From assembly GCA_036272735.1 (NCBI GenBank), contig DATAYF010000481.1:1-8978 (forward strand): a stretch of 8,978 nucleotides of DNA, given 5' to 3'. Positions 1 to 5,985 of the stretch are shown here, piece by piece. A program made the position numbers and the translations under genes. Under the pieces are notes generated by a model. The model saw only the letters and a program-made list of their open reading frames with translations. It was not told the origin of the DNA and made no database searches. How positions within the stretch are numbered: the first letter of the stretch is position 1; each line of letters opens with the position of its first letter. The stretch is from DATAYF01 sp036272735 (GTDB lineage: Bacteria > Chloroflexota > Ktedonobacteria > Ktedonobacterales > Ktedonobacteraceae).

Positions 1-128
1 GGCTAGCGCTACAGGTGCTACGCGCTCAGGGGTTCGGATAGGTAGTACAACTCTTATGCCGAGCCCCAACGCCACTGGCGTGGCTAGCGCTACAGGTGCT
101 ACGCGCTCAGGGGTTCGGATAGGTAGTA
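1..128. repeat. Two copies of a 47-bp direct repeat, 81-bp period, at window edge
   Basis: Positions 1-47 and 82-128 are identical over 47 bp, beginning GGCTAGCGCTACAGG and ending GGATAGGTAGTA. They are separated by 34 bp of different sequence, so the period is 81 bp (27 codons). The array may continue to the left outside the window. The plus-strand frame starting at base 2 is open through both copies to a TAG at 203-205 and would encode a 27-residue repeat. A minus-strand frame is open as well, so coding status is unresolved. The second copy ends 22 bp before the start codon of the membrane protein gene, so the repeat could equally be a regulatory or untranslated tandem element. The repeat itself is certain; its role is not known. 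Confidence 0.9.
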
Positions 129-205
129 TTGTATTTGGAAAGGATAGCTCATGGAAAACGTTGAGCGTAACACCGACGTATCAAACGGCGACGGGACGCC
201 TCTAG
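2..205 (+). CDS. Possible 3' end of an upstream ORF with 27-residue repeats (partial)
   Basis: Reading from base 2, the frame is open for 67 codons and stops at TAG 203-205. It enters from outside the window. The visible product is a small-residue-rich segment (A, S, T, G, V) in which the run beginning ASATGATRSGVRIGS occurs twice at a 27-residue interval. After the second copy it reads into the first 55 bp of the membrane protein gene in another frame. The repeat period being a multiple of three favours coding. The long overlap with the next gene and the lack of a recognisable domain argue against it. A minus-strand frame across 1-150 is also open, which weakens the inference. Confidence 0.2.
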   Translation, partial: ASATGATRSGVRIGSTTLMPSPNATGVASATGATRSGVRIGSIVFGKDSSWKTLSVTPTYQTATGRL

Positions 206-855
206 AGCCACCTGAGGTAGCCGAAAACATAGCCGTGCGTATTGCTTACACGCTACGTTATACCGGAGGGCCTAGCCTCAACCAACTAGTGGTGGTTGCA
301 GTGGCTACTGCTCTGTATACCGTGCTTTCCTGGTTAGCGGTGATCGTCACGCCTTCTGGTTTCGCGGGGGTTTCCTCCATTTTTCTTGCCATTGGTTTTG
401 GTCTCCCGTTCGCGCTCTGGTTTGGTGGTTGGGCCTTCGTGATTGCGTATATCGGCAATTTTGTGGGTGCTGGTCTGCTCACTGGAACGCCGCTACTGGT
501 TGCTATTCCCTTTGGAGCCGCTGATTTTATTCAATTATGTCTGCCTATGATCTTGTACCGCCTGTTGGCGAGCCGCTTCGGCCTGAGTCCCATCGGCAAG
601 GATGTGTTCACGCTGCGTGGCTTTCTATTTTTCCTCTGCTGTGCAGTCCTGCCCAACAACATCCTGGGCGGTTTGTATGGCAATTTTGTGTTGATCGCTG
701 GCGGACTCAGCAAACCCAGCCTGCTCATACCTGCATGGGCGGAATGGTCCGGGTCCAATATCGTCGTTACCATTGTGATCGGCTCGATTTTGCTGGCGAC
801 GCTCGGCCCCATTGTCGAGCGCTTTGGCCTGACCGTGCGCAATCTGTTTAATTAA
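151..855 (+). CDS. Six-helix integral membrane protein, MASE1/ECF S-component-like
   Basis: This gene encodes 234 residues. After a hydrophilic N-terminal tail (about 1-40) come roughly six hydrophobic segments: about 45-67, 73-93, 96-115, 117-137, 155-182 and 200-220. A Shine-Dalgarno-like GGAAAGGA lies at 137-144, about 6 bases before the ATG. The spacing of helices, small residues and aromatic or polar residues (FGGW near 91-94, PNN near 168-170, WAEWSGSN near 196-203) resembles the MASE1 sensory membrane domain or the substrate-binding subunit of ECF transporters. No cytoplasmic output domain such as GGDEF or a kinase follows, so if it is MASE1-like it stands alone. I cannot name a ligand. 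No partner gene is adjacent on the right; a stem-loop begins 5 bases after the stop codon. Confidence 0.85.
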   Translation: MENVERNTDVSNGDGTPLEPPEVAENIAVRIAYTLRYTGGPSLNQLVVVAVATALYTVLSWLAVIVTPSGFAGVSSIFLAIGFGLPFALWFGGWAFVIAYIGNFVGAGLLTGTPLLVAIPFGAADFIQLCLPMILYRLLASRFGLSPIGKDVFTLRGFLFFLCCAVLPNNILGGLYGNFVLIAGGLSKPSLLIPAWAEWSGSNIVVTIVIGSILLATLGPIVERFGLTVRNLFN

Positions 856-859
856 TTGT

Positions 860-913
860 TGTGCAATAACAACACCCCCAATGACGCATTATTGGGGGTG
901 TTGTTATTGCACA
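860..913. repeat. Near-perfect 54-bp palindrome just after the membrane protein gene
   Basis: Arms 860-882 and 891-913 are perfectly complementary over 23 bp, and one G-T and one A-T pair extend the stem inward to leave a loop of about 4 bases (CGCA). The stem contains ACACCCCCAAT and ATTGGGGGTGT. It begins 5 bases after the stop codon at 855. It could act as a transcription terminator in either direction, but no T-run follows the stem. The other possibility is the tip of a small mobile or MITE-like element. No second copy was found in this window. Confidence 0.85.
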
Positions 914-922
914 TCTGAGACT

Positions 923-1130
923 CCCTGCGGCGAAAAGCCGAGGGGTTCTCCCGTCGTTCCAACGCTTCCTCGCTTGCGAGAGGCTCTTGTCGGAGACCGA
1001 AAGCATTTCAAGCCGACCAACTCGAACGGGAGAGGACATGACCGTGAGGAGTGCCAGAAGGCCTCCTCTTCCGTTGGTTGCTCCTCTTCGTTGCGACTTG
1101 CGCCCGCCTCCAGGCGACACCAACGAAGAG
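923..1130. ncRNA. Candidate structured RNA (chain of hairpins, possible multi-branch junction)
   Basis: Inverted repeats follow each other with little gap. They are 923-926/941-944 plus 928-931/937-940 (loop GAAAA); a long-range 8-bp stem 947-954/1026-1033 that encloses CGTTCCAACG, a hairpin around CTCGCTTGCGAG (969-980), and GTCGG/CCGAC; a 9-bp stem with one bulge, 1046-1051 plus 1053-1055 against 1060-1062 plus 1063-1068 (loop AGAA); and a 10-bp stem 1084-1093/1121-1130 with an inner CGCC-TCCA-GGCG hairpin. The strand is not settled because every stem also exists in the complement. I do not recognise the sequence as RNase P, tmRNA, SRP or 6S RNA. A mobile-element-associated RNA, such as an IS200/IS605-type end, is an alternative. 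The base pairing is seen directly; that this is a functional RNA is inference. Confidence 0.3.
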
Positions 1131-1246
1131 AAGAGAGAGGTTCTCCTGCCATGAGTCTTTTCACCTTACGGACTTACGGAGCCTTGTTAGAACGAATGTG
1201 CCATACATGGCTATTCCTGTCACGTGTTTTCTCCGCCTGCCGGCGG

Positions 1247-1291
1247 CGCGGCTTCCATCCCCATGCATGCATGCAGGGGCCTTCCGCCGCG
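1247..1291. repeat. Long imperfect hairpin with TGCATGCATGCA core
   Basis: CGCGGC (1247-1252) pairs with GCCGCG (1286-1291) and CCCC (1259-1262) with GGGG (1276-1279). The 12-bp self-complementary TGCATGCATGCA (1264-1275) forms the tip, and a single A (1263) would be bulged. The internal segments at 1253-1258 and 1280-1285 do not pair well. It lies about 185 bp beyond the stop codon of the minus-strand exporter gene and has no T-tract on either side, so a classical terminator is not supported. Confidence 0.5.
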
Positions 1292-1475
1292 AATGGTAAC
1301 AGAACGAAGAACAATGCTCAGGAAATCATCCTCACCATGTGGCCCAGGGGTATGGCAGTATGGCAAGAAGAATATGAAGAACGATAGATGTTCTTCTACA
1401 GGGATGAAGTCCTTGACGAGGTGCGCGTGAACACAACGCGGGTCCATGCTGCCATGAGCAAATTGCCCCTTGTCT

Positions 1476-2993
1476 CTATTCGACGGGCATACGGCCTGGG
1501 GTTTGCTCACGATGCTCAGCCTTTTCCCGCGCCGCAGGCATGCGCGTGCGGAGAAAGCAGACCGCGACGAAGGCCACGAGAAAGCCGACGAGCGAGAACC
1601 AGAAGGCATCCTGTACAGCCAGGTTCAGACCTTGCTGGCTGAGGAGGGTGAGGGCGGCATGTGAGCGAGGTCTGGACTGACTGAGCAGAGAGCTGATATG
1701 CGTGCTGGCGCGGCTCTGTACGAAGGTTGCCAGCATGGCAATGCCTAGTGAGGTGAAAACAAAACGCACCACGGTGCTCAGCGACGAGGCTTGAGTGTAC
1801 TGGCTCGACTCGACTTTTGAGAACGACGCAACCGTCAGGGTCTGGACCAGGCACCCCAGCCCCAGCCCACGCAGAGTATAGATCATCACCAGCCAGGGAT
1901 ATGGGGTCGTCAACGTTGCTCCTGTCAGTTGCCAGGTAGAAAGTCCCATCAGAACCAGGCCAGGAAACAACATGATGCGTACCCCGAACCGATCCACGAT
2001 CCACCCACCACCTATGGCAGCCAGTGCGGCTGCAAAGGCCTGCGGAAGGGTCAGCAAACCTGACTGAAAGGCGCTGAGGCCACGCAGGTCTTGCATATAA
2101 ATCGGAGAGAGGATCAGCGAGCCAAAGAAGCTCAACCCCACCATAGCGTTGGCAATATTGCTGAACAGAAAAGGTCCATTGGCAAAGAGGCGCAGATCGA
2201 CCAGCGGCTGCCCGCCGCGTTTGGCGGTAAGAAGCTCCACCATGACGAACACCACCAGCAAGCAGAAGCCTCCCGCCAGCGTCACCAGCACAGAAGTCGC
2301 TCCCCAGCCAGAAACAGTTGCGTGAGAGAGCGCGTAGAGGACAAACGCGAGGCCGAAAGCGATCAGCACAAAACCAGGCGTATCGAAATGGCTCCGGCCT
2401 TCCGTGGGATGAGGGCGTAAAAGCCAGAGTGCCAGGATGATCCCAACAACTCCAACAGGCACGTTGATGGAGAAAATGAGCCGCCAACTGGCGTAGGTCA
2501 CAATATAGCCGCCCAACGTCGGACCAACTGCCTGGGCCAGGAGTGCAGTGATACTCAGAAGGCCGCTGGCGAGGCCGCGCTGGTGTACCGGAAACTCGGA
2601 GAAAAGCAGCGTAATCGCCAGCGGAAAAAGCGTCGCGCCGCCAATGCCCTGCACGATCCGAAAGACAATCAGTGTTAGCAGATTCCAGGCAAGCCCGCAC
2701 AGCGTGGACCCGAGCGTAAACAGAGTGAGCGAGAGTACATAGAAACGCTTCGTCCCCAGGCGGTTCGCGAAGAAGGCTGTCACTGGGGTGACAACCCCCT
2801 GAGTCAGGGTATACGCGGTGATCACCCATTGAAGGTGACTCAGATCGGTAGTAAAAGCACGCTGGAGCGTGGGAAAGGCGTTGTTGACGACGGTCTGATC
2901 AAGGATGCTGACAAATGAGCCAAAAATGACCACGATGGCGACAATCCACTTGTATTGCAACCTGCTCTGCTTCTTGCTGGTTGTTCCCTGCAT
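1476..2993 (-). CDS. DHA2-family MFS multidrug exporter (14 TM, EmrB/QacA-like)
   Basis: This gene encodes 505 residues, the usual size for 14-helix drug:proton antiporters of the DHA2 family in the cytoplasmic membrane. Visible family motifs are ILDQTVVNNAFP (about 30-41, with Asp32 in helix 1), a degenerate motif A FFANRLGTKR (about 74-83, with Asn where Asp is usual), motif B RIVQGIGGA (112-120) and the antiporter motif C QAVGPTLGGYI (154-164), followed by WRLIFSINVPVG. The C-terminal tail is charged. The ATG at 2993 is preceded by GAGGAG (complement of 3001-3006) at about 7 bases. It lies downstream of, and in the same direction as, the NmrA-like and MarR genes, a common arrangement for an efflux pump and its regulator. 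The 179-bp gap to the preceding gene leaves room for its own promoter, but I see no clear one. Substrates cannot be predicted. Confidence 0.93.
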   Translation of the reverse strand: MQGTTSKKQSRLQYKWIVAIVVIFGSFVSILDQTVVNNAFPTLQRAFTTDLSHLQWVITAYTLTQGVVTPVTAFFANRLGTKRFYVLSLTLFTLGSTLCGLAWNLLTLIVFRIVQGIGGATLFPLAITLLFSEFPVHQRGLASGLLSITALLAQAVGPTLGGYIVTYASWRLIFSINVPVGVVGIILALWLLRPHPTEGRSHFDTPGFVLIAFGLAFVLYALSHATVSGWGATSVLVTLAGGFCLLVVFVMVELLTAKRGGQPLVDLRLFANGPFLFSNIANAMVGLSFFGSLILSPIYMQDLRGLSAFQSGLLTLPQAFAAALAAIGGGWIVDRFGVRIMLFPGLVLMGLSTWQLTGATLTTPYPWLVMIYTLRGLGLGCLVQTLTVASFSKVESSQYTQASSLSTVVRFVFTSLGIAMLATFVQSRASTHISSLLSQSRPRSHAALTLLSQQGLNLAVQDAFWFSLVGFLVAFVAVCFLRTRMPAAREKAEHREQTPGRMPVE

Positions 2994-3172
2994 TGAAAAT
3001 CTCCTCGTAAGATCGAAAGGAACGTCAGTATGTCTTATGAGTTTCCGCTAACTAACGTGAAGGATGAAAAAATGTACCATCTTTGCTCTTCCGGGAACTC
3101 TCCCTGTGCCATAAAAGAAGGCTCTCGGAAGACAAAACATTTCTTGCCTCCATCCTTTGGAAGCTCATGTGC

Positions 3173-4096
3173 TTAGACAGATGTAATTCCCCCAAATGCC
3201 TGGGCGTGGGTGCGAAGAAAGGTCTCCAAGGATACAGGCTCGCGGCCGGTGAGCCTGCGCACGGTATCGAAGACCTGTACGCGAGCGGGTGAGCCATGAG
3301 GCTGCTGCGCGCTCCGTGCTTTCCCCGATGCGGCGAAGTGTTGCATGACATGAGATGAGAGCGGGACCCCTAGCAGCTTTTGCCAATTCTCGGTGGAAAG
3401 ATCGGTGTAGGTCACGGGTCTGTGCAACACATCGCTCAGGATCTGCGCGATCTCTTGTGGAAACAGGATGGCAGGTCCGGTCACGGTATAGGTCAGGCCC
3501 CGATGCGGCTGTGGGTCCTCCAATAGTGCAACTGCTACACGAGCGACATCCTCAGCCGCGACCATCGCAGAACCAGCGTTGCCAAGATACGGCAAGGAGA
3601 AGGTGCCCTGTGAGACAATCGAGGGTGCCGCAAAGGTGAGCAAGTTGTCCGCGAAAAAACTGGCTCGCAGGTGGATAACGCCAACGTTGACCCAATCCAG
3701 GGCGCGTTCGACCAGCCCATGCTGGCGAGCCGCAGGACTGGTCGAGAACACATCAGCACCTCCTTGAGAGAGGTCGACGATGGCTTCCAGGTCACCGTCC
3801 TGCGCGAGAGCAGCAAAGCCGATGGCGGCTTCCAACAGGCTCTCGGCCACAGGATAGCAAAAATAAGCTCGCTTGATGCCCTGCAAAGCGGCTCGCACAG
3901 CATGGAAATCTAAGAGATCCCCCACAAAAAGTTCTGCCCCCAGCGTCTCCAGGTGCCTGGCTCGTTCGTCGTGTGTACGAACAAAGGCCCGGACAGCATG
4001 CCCCCGCTCCAGCAAGGCTTCCACTACCATGCGACCAGTTCCCCCAATACGACCAGCTGCTCCGGTCACGAGTATCGTCGGTGTTGTTTGCGTCAT
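3173..4096 (-). CDS. NmrA-like NAD(P)-binding protein (atypical SDR)
   Basis: This gene encodes 307 residues with a Rossmann fold. The N-terminal glycine-rich dinucleotide loop is ILVTGAAGRIGGTGRM (about 8-23). Strand 2 ends in VRAFVRT (35-41), where Arg40 suggests NADP(H) preference, and GDLLD (59-63) follows. LRASFFADNLL (about 143-153) matches the second signature of NmrA and quinone-oxidoreductase-like atypical SDRs. The C-terminal part has VAAEDVARVAVALLED and the predicted substrate-domain helices. The open frame extends 32 codons upstream to 4192, but the ATG at 4096 has a good AGAGGAAA (complement of about 4100-4107) and begins right before the Rossmann strand, so I chose it. It sits between marR and the exporter gene, which suggests a redox sensor or detoxifying reductase induced by the same compounds. 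The exact substrate is unknown. Confidence 0.9.
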   Translation of the reverse strand: MTQTTPTILVTGAAGRIGGTGRMVVEALLERGHAVRAFVRTHDERARHLETLGAELFVGDLLDFHAVRAALQGIKRAYFCYPVAESLLEAAIGFAALAQDGDLEAIVDLSQGGADVFSTSPAARQHGLVERALDWVNVGVIHLRASFFADNLLTFAAPSIVSQGTFSLPYLGNAGSAMVAAEDVARVAVALLEDPQPHRGLTYTVTGPAILFPQEIAQILSDVLHRPVTYTDLSTENWQKLLGVPLSSHVMQHFAASGKARSAQQPHGSPARVQVFDTVRRLTGREPVSLETFLRTHAQAFGGITSV

Positions 4097-4160
4097 CACA
4101 TTTCCTCTTTCCTGGGTAATCCTGGGCAAAAAGGTATTTGTCCAAAGGTAAAAGAACAGG

Positions 4161-4191
4161 ACTATACCATTCACAAGTGAACTATATGACA
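4161..4191 (-). promoter_or_regulatory. Putative promoter and operator of the NmrA-like gene
   Basis: On the minus strand, TTGTCA (complement of 4186-4191) is followed after 19 bp by TATAGT (complement of 4161-4166). A second TATAGT copy is at the complement of 4181-4186. Between them lies the perfect 12-bp palindrome TTCACAAGTGAA (4170-4181). The predicted start would give a 5' leader of about 55-60 bases. The 19-bp spacer is longer than ideal, which could mean regulator-dependent transcription. The palindrome differs from the inverted repeat at the marR promoter, apart from the shared ACTATA element. Confidence 0.4.
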
Positions 4192-4204
4192 AAAAAAGAA
4201 GGTC

Positions 4205-4651
4205 TCAGGCCCACCTCGTGGTCAATCGTTCAAGCAGATCCAAGAGTTGCACACGCTCTTGCTGGGTGAATTCTTCAAGCAGTTCTTGCTCAACCACTTG
4301 AAGGGTCTGCATGCCAGCACGGTAGCGGCGCAGCCCTTCCTCTGTCACCTGCGCAAGAACTGCGCGTCGGTCTGAGGGATCGGGGAGACGGCTGACCAAT
4401 CCTTCTGCCTCCATGCGATCAATGAGTTGTGTCACGTTGGATTTGACAAAGCCCAGGCGTTCGGCCAGGGCTCCTAATGATAACGGGGCATCGGCTGGCA
4501 CCAGCTGGCTCAGCACTCTCCAGTGGGCTGCCGAGTATCCGACCTCTTTGAAGGCACGACACAGCCGAGCTTCTGTCAGCCTCTCACTTAAAAAGAGGAG
4601 CCGTAACAGGCTGAGCAGATGAGTATCTATCTCGTTTTGTCTTTCGTTCAT
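4205..4651 (-). CDS. MarR-family transcriptional regulator
   Basis: This gene encodes 148 residues, the normal length for MarR. N-terminal dimerisation helices (about 8-40) are followed by the winged helix: LSLGALAERLGFVKSNVTQL (58-77, with recognition helix about 69-83) and the wing with the family signature DPSDRRAVLAQVTEEG (91-106). A C-terminal helix pair follows. MarR proteins bind palindromic operators as dimers and release them on binding aromatic or phenolic ligands. Open frame continues upstream to 4780, but the ATG at 4651 starts the conserved fold and lies exactly where the promoter places the start of transcription. There is no Shine-Dalgarno sequence. The neighbouring NmrA-like and MFS genes run in the same direction and are the likely regulon. 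Confidence 0.92.
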   Translation of the reverse strand: MNERQNEIDTHLLSLLRLLFLSERLTEARLCRAFKEVGYSAAHWRVLSQLVPADAPLSLGALAERLGFVKSNVTQLIDRMEAEGLVSRLPDPSDRRAVLAQVTEEGLRRYRAGMQTLQVVEQELLEEFTQQERVQLLDLLERLTTRWA

Positions 4652-4652
4652 G

Positions 4653-4686
4653 GCTGTACTATACAGCAGTGAAAAAGATATGTCAA
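4653..4686 (-). promoter_or_regulatory. marR promoter with overlapping operator; leaderless transcript predicted
   Basis: On the minus strand, TTGACA (complement of 4681-4686) is followed by exactly 17 bp and then TATAGT (complement of 4658-4663). Seven bases beyond the -10 box is the A of the ATG at 4651, the expected transcription start. A perfect inverted repeat GCTGTA-CTA-TACAGC (4653-4667) covers the -10 box and the initial region, ideally placed for repression by the MarR dimer itself. No ribosome binding site exists between the -10 box and the ATG, consistent with a leaderless mRNA. Promoter and palindrome are seen directly; autoregulation is inferred from the family. Confidence 0.75.
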
Positions 4687-4949
4687 GCAGGCCCATTCTA
4701 ACATCGTGCAACCAGCGTAGGGGAGTCTTCAAACAACTGCCAGATAGGTGCGGATCAGTTGGCTCCGCGTGAAAGAACAATTGTGCCGATTTTCAAGAGG
4801 ATCTTTTTTCTCTCTGAAGAGCAAACTCCTTAGCGTTGTTTTTGTTCCGTTACTACTCGAGGGCCTTCATGGAGCGTTCCTTGCAGGTCTTTTTGTTTAG
4901 ATTGTCTTCAAGGGTACTCCCTTTCAAATCAAGATTGACAGAGCACTAG

Positions 4950-4967
4950 AGCGTGACCGAGAAGGCT
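4950..4967. repeat. Left terminal inverted repeat of the IS5-family element
   Basis: AGCGTGACCGAGAAGGCT is the exact reverse complement of 5968-5985. It ends 2 bp before the stop codon of the transposase second frame (4970-4972) and is preceded by CTAG. Confidence 0.92.
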
Positions 4968-4969
4968 GC

Positions 4970-5590
4970 TCAAGCGGCGCGAAGCCGTTGGGCTGTTTCT
5001 CTCGCGCTGTCAGTCGCCCTGGCAAGTCGCTTCAGCATCAGCCGAATCATGGTGAGCTGCACCATACTTTCGCTACTGCTGGGTAAATACTCATAATCCT
5101 TGCTCATACGACGATTGCGGCCTATCCATGCCAACGTTCGCTCCACAACCCATCTGCGCGGGAGGTGTCGAAAGCCTTTGGGACGACGGAAGGCGGCTAC
5201 CATCTCTTCTGTGATCTCCATTCCCGGCCACACCCACATCCCGCGAGGTCGCCAAGGGTGGCGCACTACTTCGACTTCCCATCCCATCTCTTGCTCAATC
5301 CACTGCTGACCTTTGCCTGTATACGCCGAATCGACCCACACTTTGTTCATGCGAGGAAAGACCCCTTTGATCGGCGAAAGCAGCAGCTTCACGCCTTCCC
5401 GGTCCTGAAGGCTGGCCATATGGACGACGACTTTGAGGAGCAGTCCCATCGTATCGACGAGGAGATGTCTCTTGCGGCCTGACAGCTTCTTTGCACCATC
5501 GTAGCCATGTGGCCCACCCCGGTCGGTGGTCTTCGACCTTCTGACTATCGATGATCCCTGCACTTGGGATGGCTTCCCGACCCGCCTCAA
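4970..5590 (-). CDS. IS5-family transposase, second frame (OrfB, DDE domain)
   Basis: The family-like part begins at KTTDRGGPHGYDGAKKLSGR (from about 5535) and runs to the stop at 4970-4972. It has KRHLLVDTMGLLL, the second catalytic Asp in KVWVDSAYTGKG, and the catalytic Glu in RRWVVERTLAWIGRNRRMSKDYE; with the Asp from the first frame this completes the DDE triad. The ATG at 5588-5590 is an artefact of the overlapping frame rather than a convincing start, because residues before KTT do not match the family and no ribosome binding site is evident. The natural product is therefore most likely a fusion with the first frame by frameshifting, typical of the IS427-type branch. No A-run or other classic slippery heptamer is visible at CAGAAGGTCGAAG. 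Confidence 0.82.
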   Translation of the reverse strand: MRRVGKPSQVQGSSIVRRSKTTDRGGPHGYDGAKKLSGRKRHLLVDTMGLLLKVVVHMASLQDREGVKLLLSPIKGVFPRMNKVWVDSAYTGKGQQWIEQEMGWEVEVVRHPWRPRGMWVWPGMEITEEMVAAFRRPKGFRHLPRRWVVERTLAWIGRNRRMSKDYEYLPSSSESMVQLTMIRLMLKRLARATDSARETAQRLRAA

Positions 5591-5858
5591 TGCGACAGCG
5601 CTCCCGCAGCGTCGTCATGATCTGTTCCCAGACTCCCTCATCGCGAAATTGAGCAAAATAGCCATAGACCGTGGAGCGAGGGGGATACTCTCGCGGTAGC
5701 ATGCGCCAGGCACACCCAGCTCGTAAGACGTAAAAGATCGCATTGAGCACCGCTCGCATATCGACTTCGCGTGGTCGCCCGCCAGGCTTCTCCGGTGGGA
5801 TCAGCGGCTCAAGGATCGCCCATTCTTGGTCTGTGAGATCGGAGGGATAGATTTCCAC
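5295..5858 (-). CDS. IS5-family transposase, first frame (OrfA)
   Basis: This frame encodes the N-terminal half of the transposase from a GTG at 5858 with a strong AGGAGG (complement of 5865-5870). Residues 1 to about 108 match the IS402-type N-terminal domain (DUF4096): YPSDLTDQEWAILEPLIPP, then GGRPREVDMRAVLNAIFYVLR, then GCAWRMLPREYPPRSTVYGYF. The family sequence ends with AGIIDSQ, which contains the first catalytic Asp, at about 5548. After that point this frame reads non-family sequence up to its stop at 5295. The conserved continuation is in the second frame, shifted by one base forward (or two back). Either ribosomal frameshifting at this point produces a full transposase of about 295 residues covering 4970-5858, or the gene is broken. 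Confidence 0.85.
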   Translation of the reverse strand: MEIYPSDLTDQEWAILEPLIPPEKPGGRPREVDMRAVLNAIFYVLRAGCAWRMLPREYPPRSTVYGYFAQFRDEGVWEQIMTTLRERCRIEAGREAIPSAGIIDSQKVEDHRPGWATWLRWCKEAVRPQETSPRRYDGTAPQSRRPYGQPSGPGRREAAAFADQRGLSSHEQSVGRFGVYRQRSAVD

Positions 5859-5967
5859 CGGCGTCCTCCTTTCTTAGATCGATTGACGCCTGTTTTCTTA
5901 CCCCGTCCCACGTATTCTACCATCGGGCATCCTCCTGATTCTGGTTCGTGTGTCAGCTAGCTTCACA

Positions 5968-5985
5968 AGCCTTCTCGGTCACGCT
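5968..5985. repeat. Right terminal inverted repeat of the IS5-family element
   Basis: AGCCTTCTCGGTCACGCT is the exact reverse complement of 4950-4967 and is followed by CTAG (5986-5989). It lies 109 bp upstream of the GTG start of the transposase first frame. Confidence 0.92.

Larger units (their letters stand above)
914..1475. other. 562-bp stretch without a convincing gene, rich in inverted repeats
   Basis: Several overlapping open frames exist on both strands here, but their products have no recognisable domain, no good ribosome binding sites and biased composition rich in Arg, Ser, Pro and Gly. I regard them as non-coding. What can be seen is dense secondary-structure potential (923-1130), a long hairpin with a TGCATGCATGCA core (1247-1291), and a 7+7 bp inverted repeat GAAGAAC...GTTCTTC at 1376-1396. 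Read on the minus strand, that last repeat is followed by a T-rich stretch, so it could be a weak terminator for the exporter gene that ends at 1476. Confidence 0.6.

Noticed and set aside
1..128. CRISPR-like repeats
   Set aside because: Only two copies are visible, the 47-bp unit with a 34-bp spacer lacks clear dyad symmetry, and there are no cas genes in the window.
881..1387. 168-codon plus-strand open frame after the palindrome
   Set aside because: It starts inside the palindrome, has no ribosome binding site, shows Arg/Ser/Pro-rich low-information composition and overlaps dense RNA-structure potential; no domain recognised.
1516..2829. 437-codon minus-strand frame inside the exporter gene
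   Set aside because: Shadow frame of the MFS gene: product rich in Arg, Ser, Trp and Cys without motifs, whereas the alternative frame has all DHA2 signatures and a ribosome binding site.
3087..3132. TCTTCCG/CGGAAGA inverted repeat as terminator of the NmrA-like gene
   Set aside because: The loop is 32 bases and no T-tract follows closely on the minus strand.
4097..4192. 32-codon N-terminal extension of the NmrA-like protein
   Set aside because: The extension covers the predicted promoter, and the ATG at 4096 has a good ribosome binding site directly before the Rossmann fold.
4652..4780. 43-codon N-terminal extension of the MarR protein
   Set aside because: It would begin upstream of a near-consensus promoter whose start site falls on the internal ATG at 4651, and the extra residues match no part of the MarR fold.
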